Positions 1-8,726 of a stretch of 64,000 nucleotides of DNA are shown here, in pieces. The stretch is from VRUE01 sp963753245 (GTDB lineage Bacteria > Actinomycetota > Thermoleophilia > Solirubrobacterales > 70-9). The DNA is taken from NCBI GenBank assembly GCA_963753245.1, contig CAVWBK010000007.1, forward strand, positions 1 to 64,000, given 5' to 3'. Below the pieces are notes generated by a model, which saw nothing but the letters and a program-made list of their open reading frames with translations, searched no databases and was not told where the DNA came from. The stretch's first letter is position 1. Each line of letters starts with the position of its first letter. The position numbers were made by a program, and so were the translations under genes.

Positions 1-212
1 TTCCAGTGCCCGTAGGTCGCCCAGGCGTGGGCGGAGAGGCCGATGCCCCAGCCGAGGATCGGAAAGATCGGCCAGAAGAGACCGCCGGTCAGCGCCCAAA
101 TGCCGATCAGCAGGAGGTTGACGACCAGGTAGGCGCGGGCGTGGACGGCGAAGCAGCGTTTTTTGATGAGGTTGTAGACGGCCTTGCGGCGCAGCTCGTC
201 CTCTGTTCTCAA
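1..212 (-). CDS. 2TM-domain membrane protein, C-terminus cut by window edge
   Basis: Partial gene, about 70 residues visible. The visible peptide has the hallmarks of the 2TM domain family: FAVHARAYLVVNLLLIGIW as first membrane segment, then TGGLFWPIFPILGWGIGLS and an AHAW motif. I place the start at TTG 212-210, which lies just after the TGA (216-214) of the upstream PadR gene and is preceded by GGGAGGAG at a good distance. The arrangement implies translational coupling with PadR. 2TM domains often sit next to or fused with PadR/LytTR-type regulators; a role as a membrane partner of the regulator is inference. Only one terminus is seen, so a larger fused protein cannot be excluded. Confidence 0.8.
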   Translation of the reverse strand, partial: MRTEDELRRKAVYNLIKKRCFAVHARAYLVVNLLLIGIWALTGGLFWPIFPILGWGIGLSAHAWATYGHW

Positions 213-213
213 A

Positions 214-773
214 TCAGTCTCCTCCCGATCGGTGGTTGGTGGACTGGGAAGCTGTTTGGCGCGGCAGGCGCTCGAGCAGCTCGAGCATCAGCTCGTGGTA
301 GGCGACGCCGACGAGCTGGGTCCGCTCGGCGGGCCCGCGGCCGTCGACCGCGCGGTCCTCGTCGAGGTAGCCGCGCAGCTCGGCCAGCTTGGTGCGGTGC
401 CAGTCGGACCGGGCCCCGATTAGTGGGGCGGGATCGGCGGCGGCGAAGACCTTGAGCATCAGTTCGTCTCGCAGCTGGGGCGGGGCGGCGCTCGGCTCGA
501 CCGCCCAGGCGACGAGCGCCTCGCGGCCCTGGTCGGTCAGCGAGTAGCTCTGCGGCGGCGGCGGCCGGGCTGCTGGGTGACGTCGAGGTAGCCCGCGGCG
601 GCGAGGCGGGCCGGCTCCTCGTGGGCGGTCGTGTGCGGCACGGGCCAGAAGTTCTGGATCGACTTGTCGAGCGCCTGCTTGATGTCGTAGGGCGCGGGCC
701 GGCCGAGGCGCTCGACGAGGACCAGCATCGCGTAGGAGGTAGTCGTGAGGGGGGTCTTCTTGCTGTCCGTCAT
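214..773 (-). pseudogene. PadR-family transcriptional regulator, one frameshift
   Basis: The N-terminal frame (773 to about 560) encodes a PadR winged helix: residues YAMLVLVERLGRPAPYDI and a following FWPVPHTTAHEEPARL recognition region. The C-terminal frame continues with YSLTDQGREALVAW and a helical C-terminal domain ending at 214. The two halves are in different frames; the break falls in a run of GCG triplets at about 549-567, a place where a one-base slip is easy. Restoring one base gives a normal PadR of about 186 residues. It may be a true pseudogene or a sequencing error. It is transcribed with the 2TM gene downstream and sits opposite an MMPL transporter, which it probably represses through the TCTA-N3-TAGA sites at 785-795 and 866-880. 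Confidence 0.8.
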
Positions 774-784
774 CGCGCGAATCG

Positions 785-795
785 TCCATTTTAGA
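785..795. promoter_or_regulatory. Degenerate PadR operator candidate upstream of padR-1
   Basis: TCCA-TTT-TAGA, one mismatch from the TCTA-N3-TAGA dyad found at the other three PadR-associated sites in this window. It lies 11 bases before the PadR ATG, consistent with autoregulation. Inference from pattern only. Confidence 0.4.
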
Positions 796-865
796 CTATT
801 GGCTCGAAGGCGCCAAAAGGGGCGGCGAATCCAATACGGGCTTAACCATATAGTCCGATATTAAC

Positions 866-880
866 GGTCTAATATAGACC
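866..880. promoter_or_regulatory. Inverted repeat GGTCTA-ATA-TAGACC, putative PadR operator
   Basis: Perfect 6+6 inverted repeat with a 3-base centre, ending two bases before the ATG of the MMPL gene. A protein bound here would block transcription or initiation of that gene. Near-identical dyads occur at 6465-6477 and 6557-6569 around the second PadR locus, which makes chance unlikely. Confidence 0.65.
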
Positions 881-882
881 TT

Positions 883-3800
883 ATGTTAGGGAGGGCGGCG
901 CGCCAGAAACGTAGAGCGAGGCGCCCTGGCGGCTCGAGGCGCCAGTGGCGAGTCCTCGCCCTGGCCGCGGTGGCGGTCACGGCGCTGGGAGCGATCGGCA
1001 GCGGGGTTGAGGCGCGGCTGCAGCCGACCTCGTTGACGATCCCCGGGACGCCCTCGGCGGTGGCAAGCGCCGCGCTGCAGCGCAACTTCGGCGCCTCGGC
1101 GCCGTTCGAGATCCTGCTGCGCGGCCCAGCCGGGGCGCTCGATCGGCAGGGGCCGGCGCTGGTGCGGGCGCTGCGGGCGCAAGGGGACGTGACGACCCTC
1201 TCCCCCTGGGATCGCGGCTCGCTGGGTGGCCTCCGACCCACCCCGCGCCGAGCGTTGATCCTGGCCAACTTCCACGTCGGGTTGAGCGAAGCGGTGAAGA
1301 ACATGGTGCCCGAACTGGAAGCGCTGCTGGGCACTCACGTGCACGCGCCGGTGCAGGCGATTCAGTCGGGATACGCGAGCATCTCGCGGGCGCTGCAGGA
1401 AGAATCGATCGCGGCCAGCGAGCAGGGCGAGTTGATCGCGCTGCCGATCCTGCTGATCGTCCTGCTGGCGGTCTTCCGCTCGCCGGTCGCGGCGGCGATC
1501 CCGCTCGGCTTCGGCGCGGTGACGGTGCTCGCCTCGCGCGGCGTTCTCTACCTGCTGAGCTTCTGGCTCGGCATCGACGCCTTCGCGCTGACCGTCTGCA
1601 CGATGATGGGGCTGGCGCTGGGGGTCGACTACGCGCTGCTGATGGTCTCGCGGTTTCGCGAGGAGCTGGCGGGCGGGATGAGCCCGGCCGAGGCGGCGCG
1701 GCAGACGCGGCGCACGGCGGGGCGGACGACGCTGTTCGCCGGCACGACGCTGATGCTCTCGATGCTGGTCGCACTTCTGATCGTGCCCGGCTCGCTGCTG
1801 GGCTCGCTGGCGGGGACGGTGGCGATGGTCGTCGCGATCAGCGTCCTGATCTCAACGGCGGTAGTGCCGGCGCTGCTGGCGCTTTTGGGGCCGAACGTCG
1901 ATCGTTGGCGGATCGGCCGAGCGCCGAACGGGCGCTCAGGGCTGATGACGATCGTCGATGCGGCGCTGCGCCGCCCAGCGCCGGTGGCGGCGCTGATCGG
2001 GGCGCTGGTCCTGGCCTTGGCCGCGCCGGCGCTCGCACTTCGCACCGGCTCCCCCGGCCCCCAACAGCTCGGGCCCGGCGCCCCCGCGCGGCGCAACGTG
2101 GAAACGATCAACCGCACGATCGGGCCCGGCTGGGACGCGCCCTTCCAGATCATCGCCACGACTCGCGACGGCCCGATCACCGAACCGGCGAGACTGGCGG
2201 CGCTGGGCCGCTGGCAACGGCGGATCGCGCGGCTGCCCGGCGTCGCCGCGGTGGTCGGGCCGGCCGCGGTGGCGAGGAGAGTGGCGCCCCTGCAGGACCT
2301 CGGGGACTCGCTGCTCGCCTCCGAAGGCCGGCGTGGGCAGTTCGGGGCGCTCGGCAGGCTGGGGCGAAAACTCGCGGTCGCAGCCGGAGGCGTGGGGCAG
2401 CTGCGCGACGGTCTGGTGCGGGCAGCTCAGGGGGCGGGGCTGCTGGCGGAGGGCTCGGCACGGAGCGGGGCCGGGGCAGGGGCGCTGGCAGACGGCCTCG
2501 CCGCGGCGAGAGCGGGGAGCGAGCACGTCGAGGGGGCGCTGCGAGGCTTCGCCGGCGGGACGCGGCGCCTGGCCGGCGCGGAGAGTCGCGCGGCGCTCGG
2601 CGCCATCGAACTCAGGGAAGGGAGCGCCAGCCTGACGTCGGGCCTGCGCCACAACGCACTGGGCCGCTCGCGGCGGCTACAGAGCTCGCTCGACGAAGAG
2701 GCCAGTGCGCACCTGCCGGCGGCGATCGCACCGATCGAGGCGGCGGAAGCCCAGCTGCTGGCCGCGGGGGGGCACCTGGAAGCGATGAGCGTGGGGCGCT
2801 CGGACGCCGAATACGGGCCGGCGCTGGAAGCGATCGCAAAGGCCAGCACGGCGCTGGGCGGCAGCGATCCGTCGAGCGGGGAGCCCTACGCCGAAGGTCA
2901 CAGCGTGCCGAGCGAACTGCGCGCGATGCAGGAGCGCCTGGCGGTCGACGCGGCCGAATCGCAGCAGGTCACGTCCTGGCTGGCGACGGCGATCGAGGGC
3001 CTGCGAAAGCTGAGGCGGGCCGAGGCGCAACTCGAGAACGGCCTGCGGGCGATCCGGGGCGGGGGTGGGCGGCTGGCCCACGGCTCGGCGAGGCTGACCG
3101 GCGCGACGGCGGAATTGCAGGACGGGCTGGCGCGGCTGCTGGGCGGCGCCAGCGCGCTCGGCGGCGGCATCGGTCGCCTCGGAAATGGAATCGAGGCGCT
3201 GCAGGTGCGACTGGGCGAAGGAGTCGGCGGGGCGAGGAGGCTCGGGGCAGGCCTCAACCGCGCCGGCGCCCAGGTGATCGACTCGGCCGGCGGGCTGCAC
3301 CGCCAGCTGCACGGGATCCGAAGCGCATCGCCGCATCTGTTCGACTCCGGGGACTTCGTGCTGGCGGTGCTGAACGGAGCACCGCGAAGCCGGCGCGAAG
3401 GAGTGTCGGGCGCGGTCAACGTCGGGGGCAGCGGCGAGGCGGCCTCGATCCTGGTGATACCGAAGTACGGCTTCAACAGCCACGGATCGATCGCGCTGAA
3501 CCGGCGCCTCGACTCGATGGCCTCGCAAATGGGCCGCGAAGCCCACCTGGTGACCGGAGTGGCCGGTGGCACCGCGCAGCTGAACGAATACGGCCAGGTG
3601 ACCCGCGCCCGGATGCCGTATGTGATCGCGGCGATCGCGGCGGTGACCTTCCTGGTCTTGGTGGCGGTGCTGCGGGCGCTGCCGCTGGCGGCGATCGCCG
3701 TCGGACTAAATCTGGCGACAGTCGGCGTCGCCTTCGGTGTGCTGACGCTGCTCTTCAACGTGCCGGCCGACCTGCCGCTGGGCGGCCACACCTACGTCAA

Positions 3801-4173
3801 CGCGGTCGGCGCGACGATCATCTTCGGAATAGTCTTCGGCCTCTCGATCGACTACGCGGTCTTCTTGTTGGTGCGAATGCGCGAGAGCCGCGACGGCGGC
3901 GCCTCCAATGAGGCGGCGGTGAGGTTCGGGCTGGAGCGCACGGCGCGGGTGATAACCGGCGCGGCGGCGATCATGATGGCGGTGTTCATCGCCTTCGCCG
4001 GAGCGCCGGTGGCGACCGTCAGCCAGCTCGGCGCCGGGCTGACGGTGGCGGTGCTGCTGGACGCCACGGTGGTGAGGATCATCCTGCTGCCGGCGCTGAT
4101 GCTCCTGATCGGCGATCGCGTCTGGTGGCTGCCGCGGCCATTGGAGCGGGCGCTGCCGCGGCTCGGCGCCTGA
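883..4173 (+). CDS. MMPL-family RND transporter
   Basis: A 1096-residue membrane transporter of the MMPL branch of the RND superfamily, which exports lipids or hydrophobic compounds using the proton gradient. A first membrane helix lies near residues 25-45; two blocks of about five helices follow (roughly 185-350 and 930-1090). Each block carries the family signature: GLALGVDYALLMVSRFRE with Asp249 and FGLSIDYAVFLLVRMRE with Asp990, the expected proton-relay region. Between them lies a large extracytoplasmic region (about 380-900) rich in Gly/Ala/Leu/Arg with heptad-like helices, as in YhgE/MmpL-like proteins. Divergent from a PadR gene and preceded by a perfect dyad, so probably PadR-repressed and induced by its substrate. 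The substrate cannot be told from sequence. Confidence 0.92.
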   Translation: MLGRAARQKRRARRPGGSRRQWRVLALAAVAVTALGAIGSGVEARLQPTSLTIPGTPSAVASAALQRNFGASAPFEILLRGPAGALDRQGPALVRALRAQGDVTTLSPWDRGSLGGLRPTPRRALILANFHVGLSEAVKNMVPELEALLGTHVHAPVQAIQSGYASISRALQEESIAASEQGELIALPILLIVLLAVFRSPVAAAIPLGFGAVTVLASRGVLYLLSFWLGIDAFALTVCTMMGLALGVDYALLMVSRFREELAGGMSPAEAARQTRRTAGRTTLFAGTTLMLSMLVALLIVPGSLLGSLAGTVAMVVAISVLISTAVVPALLALLGPNVDRWRIGRAPNGRSGLMTIVDAALRRPAPVAALIGALVLALAAPALALRTGSPGPQQLGPGAPARRNVETINRTIGPGWDAPFQIIATTRDGPITEPARLAALGRWQRRIARLPGVAAVVGPAAVARRVAPLQDLGDSLLASEGRRGQFGALGRLGRKLAVAAGGVGQLRDGLVRAAQGAGLLAEGSARSGAGAGALADGLAAARAGSEHVEGALRGFAGGTRRLAGAESRAALGAIELREGSASLTSGLRHNALGRSRRLQSSLDEEASAHLPAAIAPIEAAEAQLLAAGGHLEAMSVGRSDAEYGPALEAIAKASTALGGSDPSSGEPYAEGHSVPSELRAMQERLAVDAAESQQVTSWLATAIEGLRKLRRAEAQLENGLRAIRGGGGRLAHGSARLTGATAELQDGLARLLGGASALGGGIGRLGNGIEALQVRLGEGVGGARRLGAGLNRAGAQVIDSAGGLHRQLHGIRSASPHLFDSGDFVLAVLNGAPRSRREGVSGAVNVGGSGEAASILVIPKYGFNSHGSIALNRRLDSMASQMGREAHLVTGVAGGTAQLNEYGQVTRARMPYVIAAIAAVTFLVLVAVLRALPLAAIAVGLNLATVGVAFGVLTLLFNVPADLPLGGHTYVNAVGATIIFGIVFGLSIDYAVFLLVRMRESRDGGASNEAAVRFGLERTARVITGAAAIMMAVFIAFAGAPVATVSQLGAGLTVAVLLDATVVRIILLPALMLLIGDRVWWLPRPLERALPRLGA

Positions 4174-4332
4174 AGCTGCTGCGCCTGCGCCGCGGGGCCT
4201 TGCGGCTCAGTGCGCTGCTGTTTGATCCTGCCGGGCCGCGGAGATCACGGCGGGCTCGACCGGGTGCTGCAGCGACGCTCGCATCGGGGAGAGCGATAAC
4301 CGGGTTCCAATGGTGGACAGCGCCGCCCAGCG

Positions 4333-4920
4333 CTAATCCCTCAGCTCAACTACGAGTGGGACCCCGGTGTCGAACCAGTAGCGGTGGAGCTGCTTGATCT
4401 TCGCGCGCGTAGGCAGCCCATGCAGGTGAAGGTTGCACTCCCCGTAGTCGAACAGGTTGACGGTCTCACACAGCGCCTCCTTTGCTTGCTCCAGCTCTGC
4501 TGGATCTTGGAGTTCTCGCGCAACGCCGACAAACGTTCCGCCGCGGATCCGCAGGCGAACGCTCGGATTGGCCCGGATGTTCCAGACCCAGGCGGCGACC
4601 GCGGATGGGCGGCTCATCGCCACCTCGGGGAGGCGGAGGTTGACTAGGTAGGCCTTGTTCCCTCTGCGGATGACGCGGACGCATTTGCGCCGCGACTTTC
4701 CGGTCTTGCGCCCGGTCGTCGTGAGTACGCCGAACCCGGACGGCGGCCTGAGCAAGAAGAACGGAAGCATCAGGGCGCTCAGAACGCGACCGCCCCTTGC
4801 CGAGCGCATCACCCGTGCGTGCTTTGAGGCCTCCTTGGCGGCGGCCTCGCGGATGTCCTCGGCCTTCGCTGCGTCGTCCTCGACACGTCCCCTCGCCCGC
4901 GCGCTCCTCGCCTCGCTCAT
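4333..4920 (-). CDS. Ddn-like F420H2-dependent nitroreductase/quinone reductase family protein
   Basis: 195 residues. The central part matches the deazaflavin-dependent nitroreductase (Ddn) fold: GVLTTTGRKTGKSRR (cofactor-phosphate binding region), then VWNIRANPSVRLRIRGG, which is diagnostic for this split-beta-barrel family. The N-terminal 35 residues are charged and probably helical. Known members use reduced F420 to reduce quinones or nitro compounds at the membrane; which substrate applies here is unknown. AGGAGG lies about 14 bases before the ATG. It follows the secreted-protein gene at 4978 on the same strand with 57 bases between, so co-transcription is possible. F420 use fits an actinobacterium. 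Confidence 0.85.
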   Translation of the reverse strand: MSEARSARARGRVEDDAAKAEDIREAAAKEASKHARVMRSARGGRVLSALMLPFFLLRPPSGFGVLTTTGRKTGKSRRKCVRVIRRGNKAYLVNLRLPEVAMSRPSAVAAWVWNIRANPSVRLRIRGGTFVGVARELQDPAELEQAKEALCETVNLFDYGECNLHLHGLPTRAKIKQLHRYWFDTGVPLVVELRD

Positions 4921-4977
4921 CTCAGATCCATCCTCCTGTGCGTAGGGGCGCGAGCATCGCTCGGGCCGATCGTGATA

Positions 4978-5793
4978 TCAACGGGGGCGCTGCCATCGCA
5001 GCGAGCGGCGCACCTGGCAGGCATGGACGAAGGTGCCGCTGAGAACGGTTCCGTCTTTGAAGCTGAAGGTGCCACGGGCCTGCAGGTGGCCGGTTTCGCA
5101 GCGGGCGCTGATGTAAGAGCGCTTGCGGCCTGTGTAGGTCCACTTGCGGCCGATCGAGAGGTGGCCGGAGATCGGGATGCCGGCGCCGCCGGCGATCTTC
5201 GGGATCCGCGCCTTGGTGCGGTAGCCGTAGACGCCCTTGTGGATTTTTTCGATCACAACCGGGACGATCAGCGCGACCGGCACCGGGTAGGTGGTGTAGG
5301 CGTGGGCCAGAACGGTGTCATCGCCGCCCACCCTGGGGCCGTTGAAGAGGGTGATCGGCGAGTCGACGCTGATCGGCTTGCTTTCGGGGAAGGCGACGAT
5401 CGCGTGGCCGAAGCCCTTGCCGACGATCGCGTTTGGGCAGGCCACCCGCGCCTGGGCGACGGTGCGGGCTTGGAGCTTCGCCGCCCGGCAGACTTCGAGC
5501 CCGGTGGTGTCGAGGGCGCCGTGGCGGTCGAATTCGAGGTCGATCGTTTCGAGCACCGGCGGCGGGGCGCCGGTGGTGGTCGTGATCCGGCCGCCGCCGT
5601 GCACGGTGATCGGGGCGTTTTCGGTACGCGGCAGGGAGTGCGGGGAGAAGCCCCCTTCGGCCTCGACGATGATCTCCCCGGCGCGCAGCTTTTCCAGCGC
5701 GAACGCAGCGCTCGCCGGGAGAGCAAGGGCGAGGAGCAGCGCCGCGCCCAACCGCACCATGCCTAGCCGTCCTATCCAGCGGATCGCCGCCAT
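4978..5793 (-). CDS. Secreted protein of an uncharacterised three-member paralogous family (copy 1)
   Basis: About 271 residues. Start chosen at ATG 5793 because AGAGGAGG precedes it by 7 bases; a longer frame exists upstream. The N-terminus is a signal peptide (hydrophobic stretch around GAALLLALALPASA). The mature part has a block order shared with the genes at 36521 and 55685: GGFSPHSLPR, APITV, PPxLETIDL, LDTTGLEVC, a Cys-containing ACPNAIVGKGFG, FPES, LFNGP, IPKIAGGAGIPISG, SYISARC, then a final Cys. At least three Cys positions are shared among copies, suggesting disulfides. No enzyme motif is visible. Function unknown; extracellular beta-rich protein is the best description. Confidence 0.75.
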   Translation of the reverse strand: MAAIRWIGRLGMVRLGAALLLALALPASAAFALEKLRAGEIIVEAEGGFSPHSLPRTENAPITVHGGGRITTTTGAPPPVLETIDLEFDRHGALDTTGLEVCRAAKLQARTVAQARVACPNAIVGKGFGHAIVAFPESKPISVDSPITLFNGPRVGGDDTVLAHAYTTYPVPVALIVPVVIEKIHKGVYGYRTKARIPKIAGGAGIPISGHLSIGRKWTYTGRKRSYISARCETGHLQARGTFSFKDGTVLSGTFVHACQVRRSLRWQRPR

Positions 5794-5956
5794 GCCGAGC
5801 CTCCTCTGTCGCTGCCTCTGTCGCGCCAATCTTCGGCGATAGTATCGCCTAGACGGTTAAAAGTATATTATCGGTCGATGAATGCGCGGTCCGCCCCAAG
5901 CCGCGGCCGCCCAGGCGGGGGGAGCCGGCTGCTTCTGCGGAGCCCGGTGGGGCGGC

Positions 5957-6460
5957 TCAGACGAGCTTTGACCAGAAGCGCACGTACTCGCGCTCGTGGC
6001 CGATACCGGCCTCCAGGGCGACGATCATTCCCCTGGGGATGGCGTTCTTCTCGAGCTCTCGGTGTTGCTCCTCGTAGCGAGCGAGTCGCTCGCGATGCGC
6101 CTCGAGCTGGCCGGGGGCGATCAGGGATAGGTCGGCGCCGAAAAAGGTCTTCAAGATGCCGAGGTCTCGCAGCTCGATCAGCTCGGCGGTCGGTTCGGCA
6201 AGCCACTCCTCGAAGGCTTGCCGGCCGGCGTCGGTGATCGCGTAGGTCTTGCGCCGCCGACCGGTCTCCTCGCGGCGCTCGGTGAGCAGGCCGTCCTCGG
6301 CCAGCTTCGCGGTCTCGGTGTAGAGCTGTGCGTGCTGCAGTGACCAGAAGTGGCCGACGGTCGCGGCGGCGCGGTTTTTCAGCTCATAGGGCGTGCCCGG
6401 CCCGGGCACGAGGAGCCCGAGGACGATGTAGGAGGTGATGGTCAGCGAACGCTCGCTCAT
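5957..6460 (-). CDS. PadR-family transcriptional regulator
   Basis: 167 residues, intact. The N-terminal winged helix is typical of PadR: TSYIVLGLLVPGPGTPYEL, then VGHFWSLQHAQLYTETAKL as recognition helix region and ETGRRRKTYAITDAGRQAF as wing. The C-terminal domain (about 95-167) is helical and includes the usual dimerisation helices. The gene is divergent from the carotenoid oxygenase. A TCTA-GAT-TAGA dyad sits four bases before its own ATG and a second dyad lies in front of the divergent gene, so it likely controls both itself and that gene. The inducer is unknown; PadR proteins usually sense aromatic or phenolic compounds. Confidence 0.9.
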   Translation of the reverse strand: MSERSLTITSYIVLGLLVPGPGTPYELKNRAAATVGHFWSLQHAQLYTETAKLAEDGLLTERREETGRRRKTYAITDAGRQAFEEWLAEPTAELIELRDLGILKTFFGADLSLIAPGQLEAHRERLARYEEQHRELEKNAIPRGMIVALEAGIGHEREYVRFWSKLV

Positions 6461-6464
6461 GACG

Positions 6465-6477
6465 ATCTAGATTAGAT
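6465..6477. promoter_or_regulatory. Inverted repeat ATCTA-GAT-TAGAT, putative PadR operator
   Basis: Perfect 5+5 dyad with 3-base centre, immediately upstream of the second PadR gene. Same TCTA-N3-TAGA core as 866-880 and 6557-6569. Autoregulation is inferred. Confidence 0.6.
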
Positions 6478-6556
6478 GGTGTAGTCCGACCCGGCGAGTT
6501 TACTGAGCGAGACCGCGATCAGACCAACATCCAGAACTGACGGTTTAATAATCATC

Positions 6557-6569
6557 GTCTATATTAGAC
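6557..6569. promoter_or_regulatory. Inverted repeat GTCTA-TAT-TAGAC, putative PadR operator
   Basis: Perfect 5+5 dyad with 3-base centre, 37 bases before the carotenoid-oxygenase ATG, where the core promoter is expected. Same core as the sites at 866-880 and 6465-6477. Confidence 0.62.
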
Positions 6570-6606
6570 TGTATGAAATGACGATCCAGTCAGGAGGGTG
6601 CGACCG

Positions 6607-8049
6607 ATGAGTGAACCAGTTAGCGGCTCGACACGAGCCAGTTCGGCGATTACGGCGGCGAAGGCGGGCCATCGGCTCGGCTTTCAATCGATGGAGGTCG
6701 AGCGAGAGCTCGACTCCCTGGTCGTGGAGGGCGTTTTGCCGGAGTGGCTGGCGGGCTCGCTCTACCGAGTCGGCCCGGCGAAGTTCGAGGCGGGCGGGCG
6801 CTCGGTCAACCACTGGTTCGACGGCTTCTCGATGCTGCATCGCTTCACGATCGGCGGCGGCCGGATCTCCTACGCCAACCGGTTTCTGGAGAGCAAGGCC
6901 TACCGGGCGGCGAGCGAGGGCGGTGAGCTGAGCTACTCGGAGTTCGCGACCGATCCCTGCCGGACGCGGTTCGGGCGCCTCGCGGCGGCCTTTCACCCGA
7001 AACTCTCCGACAACGCGAATGTCAACCTGGCGCGTTTGGGCGAGGAGCTGGTGGCAATGACCGAGACGCCACTGCCGATCGTCTTTGACCCCGAGACGCT
7101 GCGGGCCGCCGGGGTCGCCTCGCCGGCGCCCGGCGAGCAGACGACCGCCCACCCGCATAGATGGGGAGACGAGGCCCTCTTCTACGCGGTCAAATTCGGG
7201 CCGCGCAGCCGCTACAGGCTCTACGCCCGGCGCGGCACCTCTGGGCAGCGGCGCATCGCCCAGTGGGGGTCACCGCGCCCCTCCTACATGCACAGCTTCG
7301 GGCTGAGCGCCCGCTACGCGGTGCTCGCCGAATGCCCGTTCGCCGTCAACCCGCGCGACCTGGCGATCTCGGGCCGGCCGTTCATTGAGAACTTCCGCTG
7401 GCGAGGCGATCGGCCGACAGTGTTCACGGTGATCGATCTGGAGAGCGGCGAGCTGCGAGCGCGGGTCGAGGGCGAGCCGTTCTTCTGCTTTCACCACGTC
7501 AACGCATTCGAGCAGGAGGGCGAGCTGGTGGTCGACCTGATCGCCTATGAGGACGCGGGGATCGTCGAGTCCCTCTACCTGGAGGCGCTGCGCGCCGGGC
7601 GGCCGGTTCCCCGCGGCGAGCTGCGCCGCTACAGCCTGCCGCTGGACGGCGGGGAGGCGCGGCGCGAAACGATCGCCACCGACCTGGAGCTGCCGCGGAT
7701 CGACTATGCCCGCTGCAACGGGCGGCCCTACCGCTACGTCTATGGGAATAGCGCTGGTGATGACATGAACGCGGCTTTCCTCGGCACGGTGCGAAAGGTC
7801 GACGTCAACGACGGCTCGACGGCGGACTGGCGGATGGAGGGCACCTACCCGGGCGAGCCGGTCTTCGTGGCGGCGCCAGGAGCTCGTGCCGAGGACGACG
7901 GGGTGCTGCTGTTGGTGGTCTTGGAGCCGGCGAGGGATACGTCCTTCCTGGCGGTTCTCGACGCGAGCGACATGAGCGAGATCTGCCGGGCGCGTGTCCC
8001 CCACGCCGTTCCATTCGGATTCCATGGGGCATTCTTCGCGGCGAGTTAG
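6607..8049 (+). CDS. Carotenoid oxygenase (RPE65/CCD family)
   Basis: 480 residues from ATG 6607, chosen over the upstream in-frame GTG 6598 because AGGAGGG (6592-6598) is correctly spaced to it. Family: seven-bladed propeller non-haem Fe(II) dioxygenases that cleave double bonds of carotenoids/apocarotenoids or stilbenes. The four iron ligands expected for the family can be placed: His182 (TAHPHRWGDE), His229 (YMHSFGLS), His296 or 297 (CFHHVNAFE) and His473 (PFGFHGAFF). Early landmarks GSLYRVGPAKFE and HWFDGFSMLHRF also fit. So the enzyme should be active, probably on an apocarotenoid; substrate and cleavage site cannot be read. No carotenoid biosynthesis genes are nearby. Probably controlled by the divergent PadR through the dyad at 6557-6569. 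Confidence 0.92.
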   Translation: MSEPVSGSTRASSAITAAKAGHRLGFQSMEVERELDSLVVEGVLPEWLAGSLYRVGPAKFEAGGRSVNHWFDGFSMLHRFTIGGGRISYANRFLESKAYRAASEGGELSYSEFATDPCRTRFGRLAAAFHPKLSDNANVNLARLGEELVAMTETPLPIVFDPETLRAAGVASPAPGEQTTAHPHRWGDEALFYAVKFGPRSRYRLYARRGTSGQRRIAQWGSPRPSYMHSFGLSARYAVLAECPFAVNPRDLAISGRPFIENFRWRGDRPTVFTVIDLESGELRARVEGEPFFCFHHVNAFEQEGELVVDLIAYEDAGIVESLYLEALRAGRPVPRGELRRYSLPLDGGEARRETIATDLELPRIDYARCNGRPYRYVYGNSAGDDMNAAFLGTVRKVDVNDGSTADWRMEGTYPGEPVFVAAPGARAEDDGVLLLVVLEPARDTSFLAVLDASDMSEICRARVPHAVPFGFHGAFFAAS

Positions 8050-8726
8050 CTGGGCGGTCGACGATAGGCGGAATGCATCGGCCATCTCAGCCGGGAGCAT
8101 CGATTTTGCTCCACCCGGGTGGACATCGAGGCTGCCAGCGAAGTTAGCCCATAAGGTCTTCCCTCCCAACCACCTCGTGCACGCTGCACTTTACGCGTCG
8201 GTCGCGGGGCCACGGCGGCGAGAGACCCGGGCGAGCTGGTGGGGTCTGCCGGCTTGTTGACCTTGCTAGTCACCCAATAACGGCTCGGCTCGGGCCCTCG
8301 GCGCTCGCCGCCCTCGCAGTCGCCTTGGCCGCCGGAGCGGATGTCAGCCAGCCTCGCGCGCAATCATCCGGCGCAGCGCGGCGCGGCCCTCGGCGAGGCA
8401 GCGGTTTGACCATAGGTGTAGGTCCAGCCGCGGCACTCGCCTATCTCAGGGTAGGAAAAGCCGGCGGCACGCAGGCCGAGGGCGGTGCGCTCGTCGGACT
8501 TCAGGCGACCGAACCGGCGGCGAGCGTCGTCGCGCTCGATTGTGATGATGCCAAGGCCGCCGCGTCGGTCTGACCTTGCTTACGACTGACCTCGTGTCCT
8601 TGCTGTTGATCTGTCGACCGGCGTGGCGGTGTTGTTGCCTCGCTGGCCGGACGGAAGTGACCTGATAGGAGCCTGGCTAGAAGTTCCCTTCACAGTCCTG
8701 TCCTCCCGCCCGACCAGTCGAGACGA
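8050..8726. other. Intergenic stretch with gene debris
   Basis: No intact gene seen. It holds the sigma region-4 relic (8401-8529) and, at its right end, sequence leading into the IS110 transposase. Composition remains GC-rich. Confidence 0.5.
8401..8529 (-). pseudogene. Sigma-70 region-4 remnant
   Basis: The minus strand encodes LKSDERTALGLRAAGFSY, then PEIGECRGWTYTYGQ, which is the helix-turn-helix of region 4 from a sigma-70-like protein. Nothing upstream encodes region 2 and no start is usable. The same segment recurs at 11486-11737 with a remnant of region 2 attached, so both derive from one family. Non-coding relic. Confidence 0.55.

Noticed and set aside
1905..3911. 668-codon plus-strand frame inside the MMPL gene
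   Set aside because: Extreme Arg/Gly/Ala composition typical of a shadow frame in GC-rich DNA; the MMPL frame has clear motifs.
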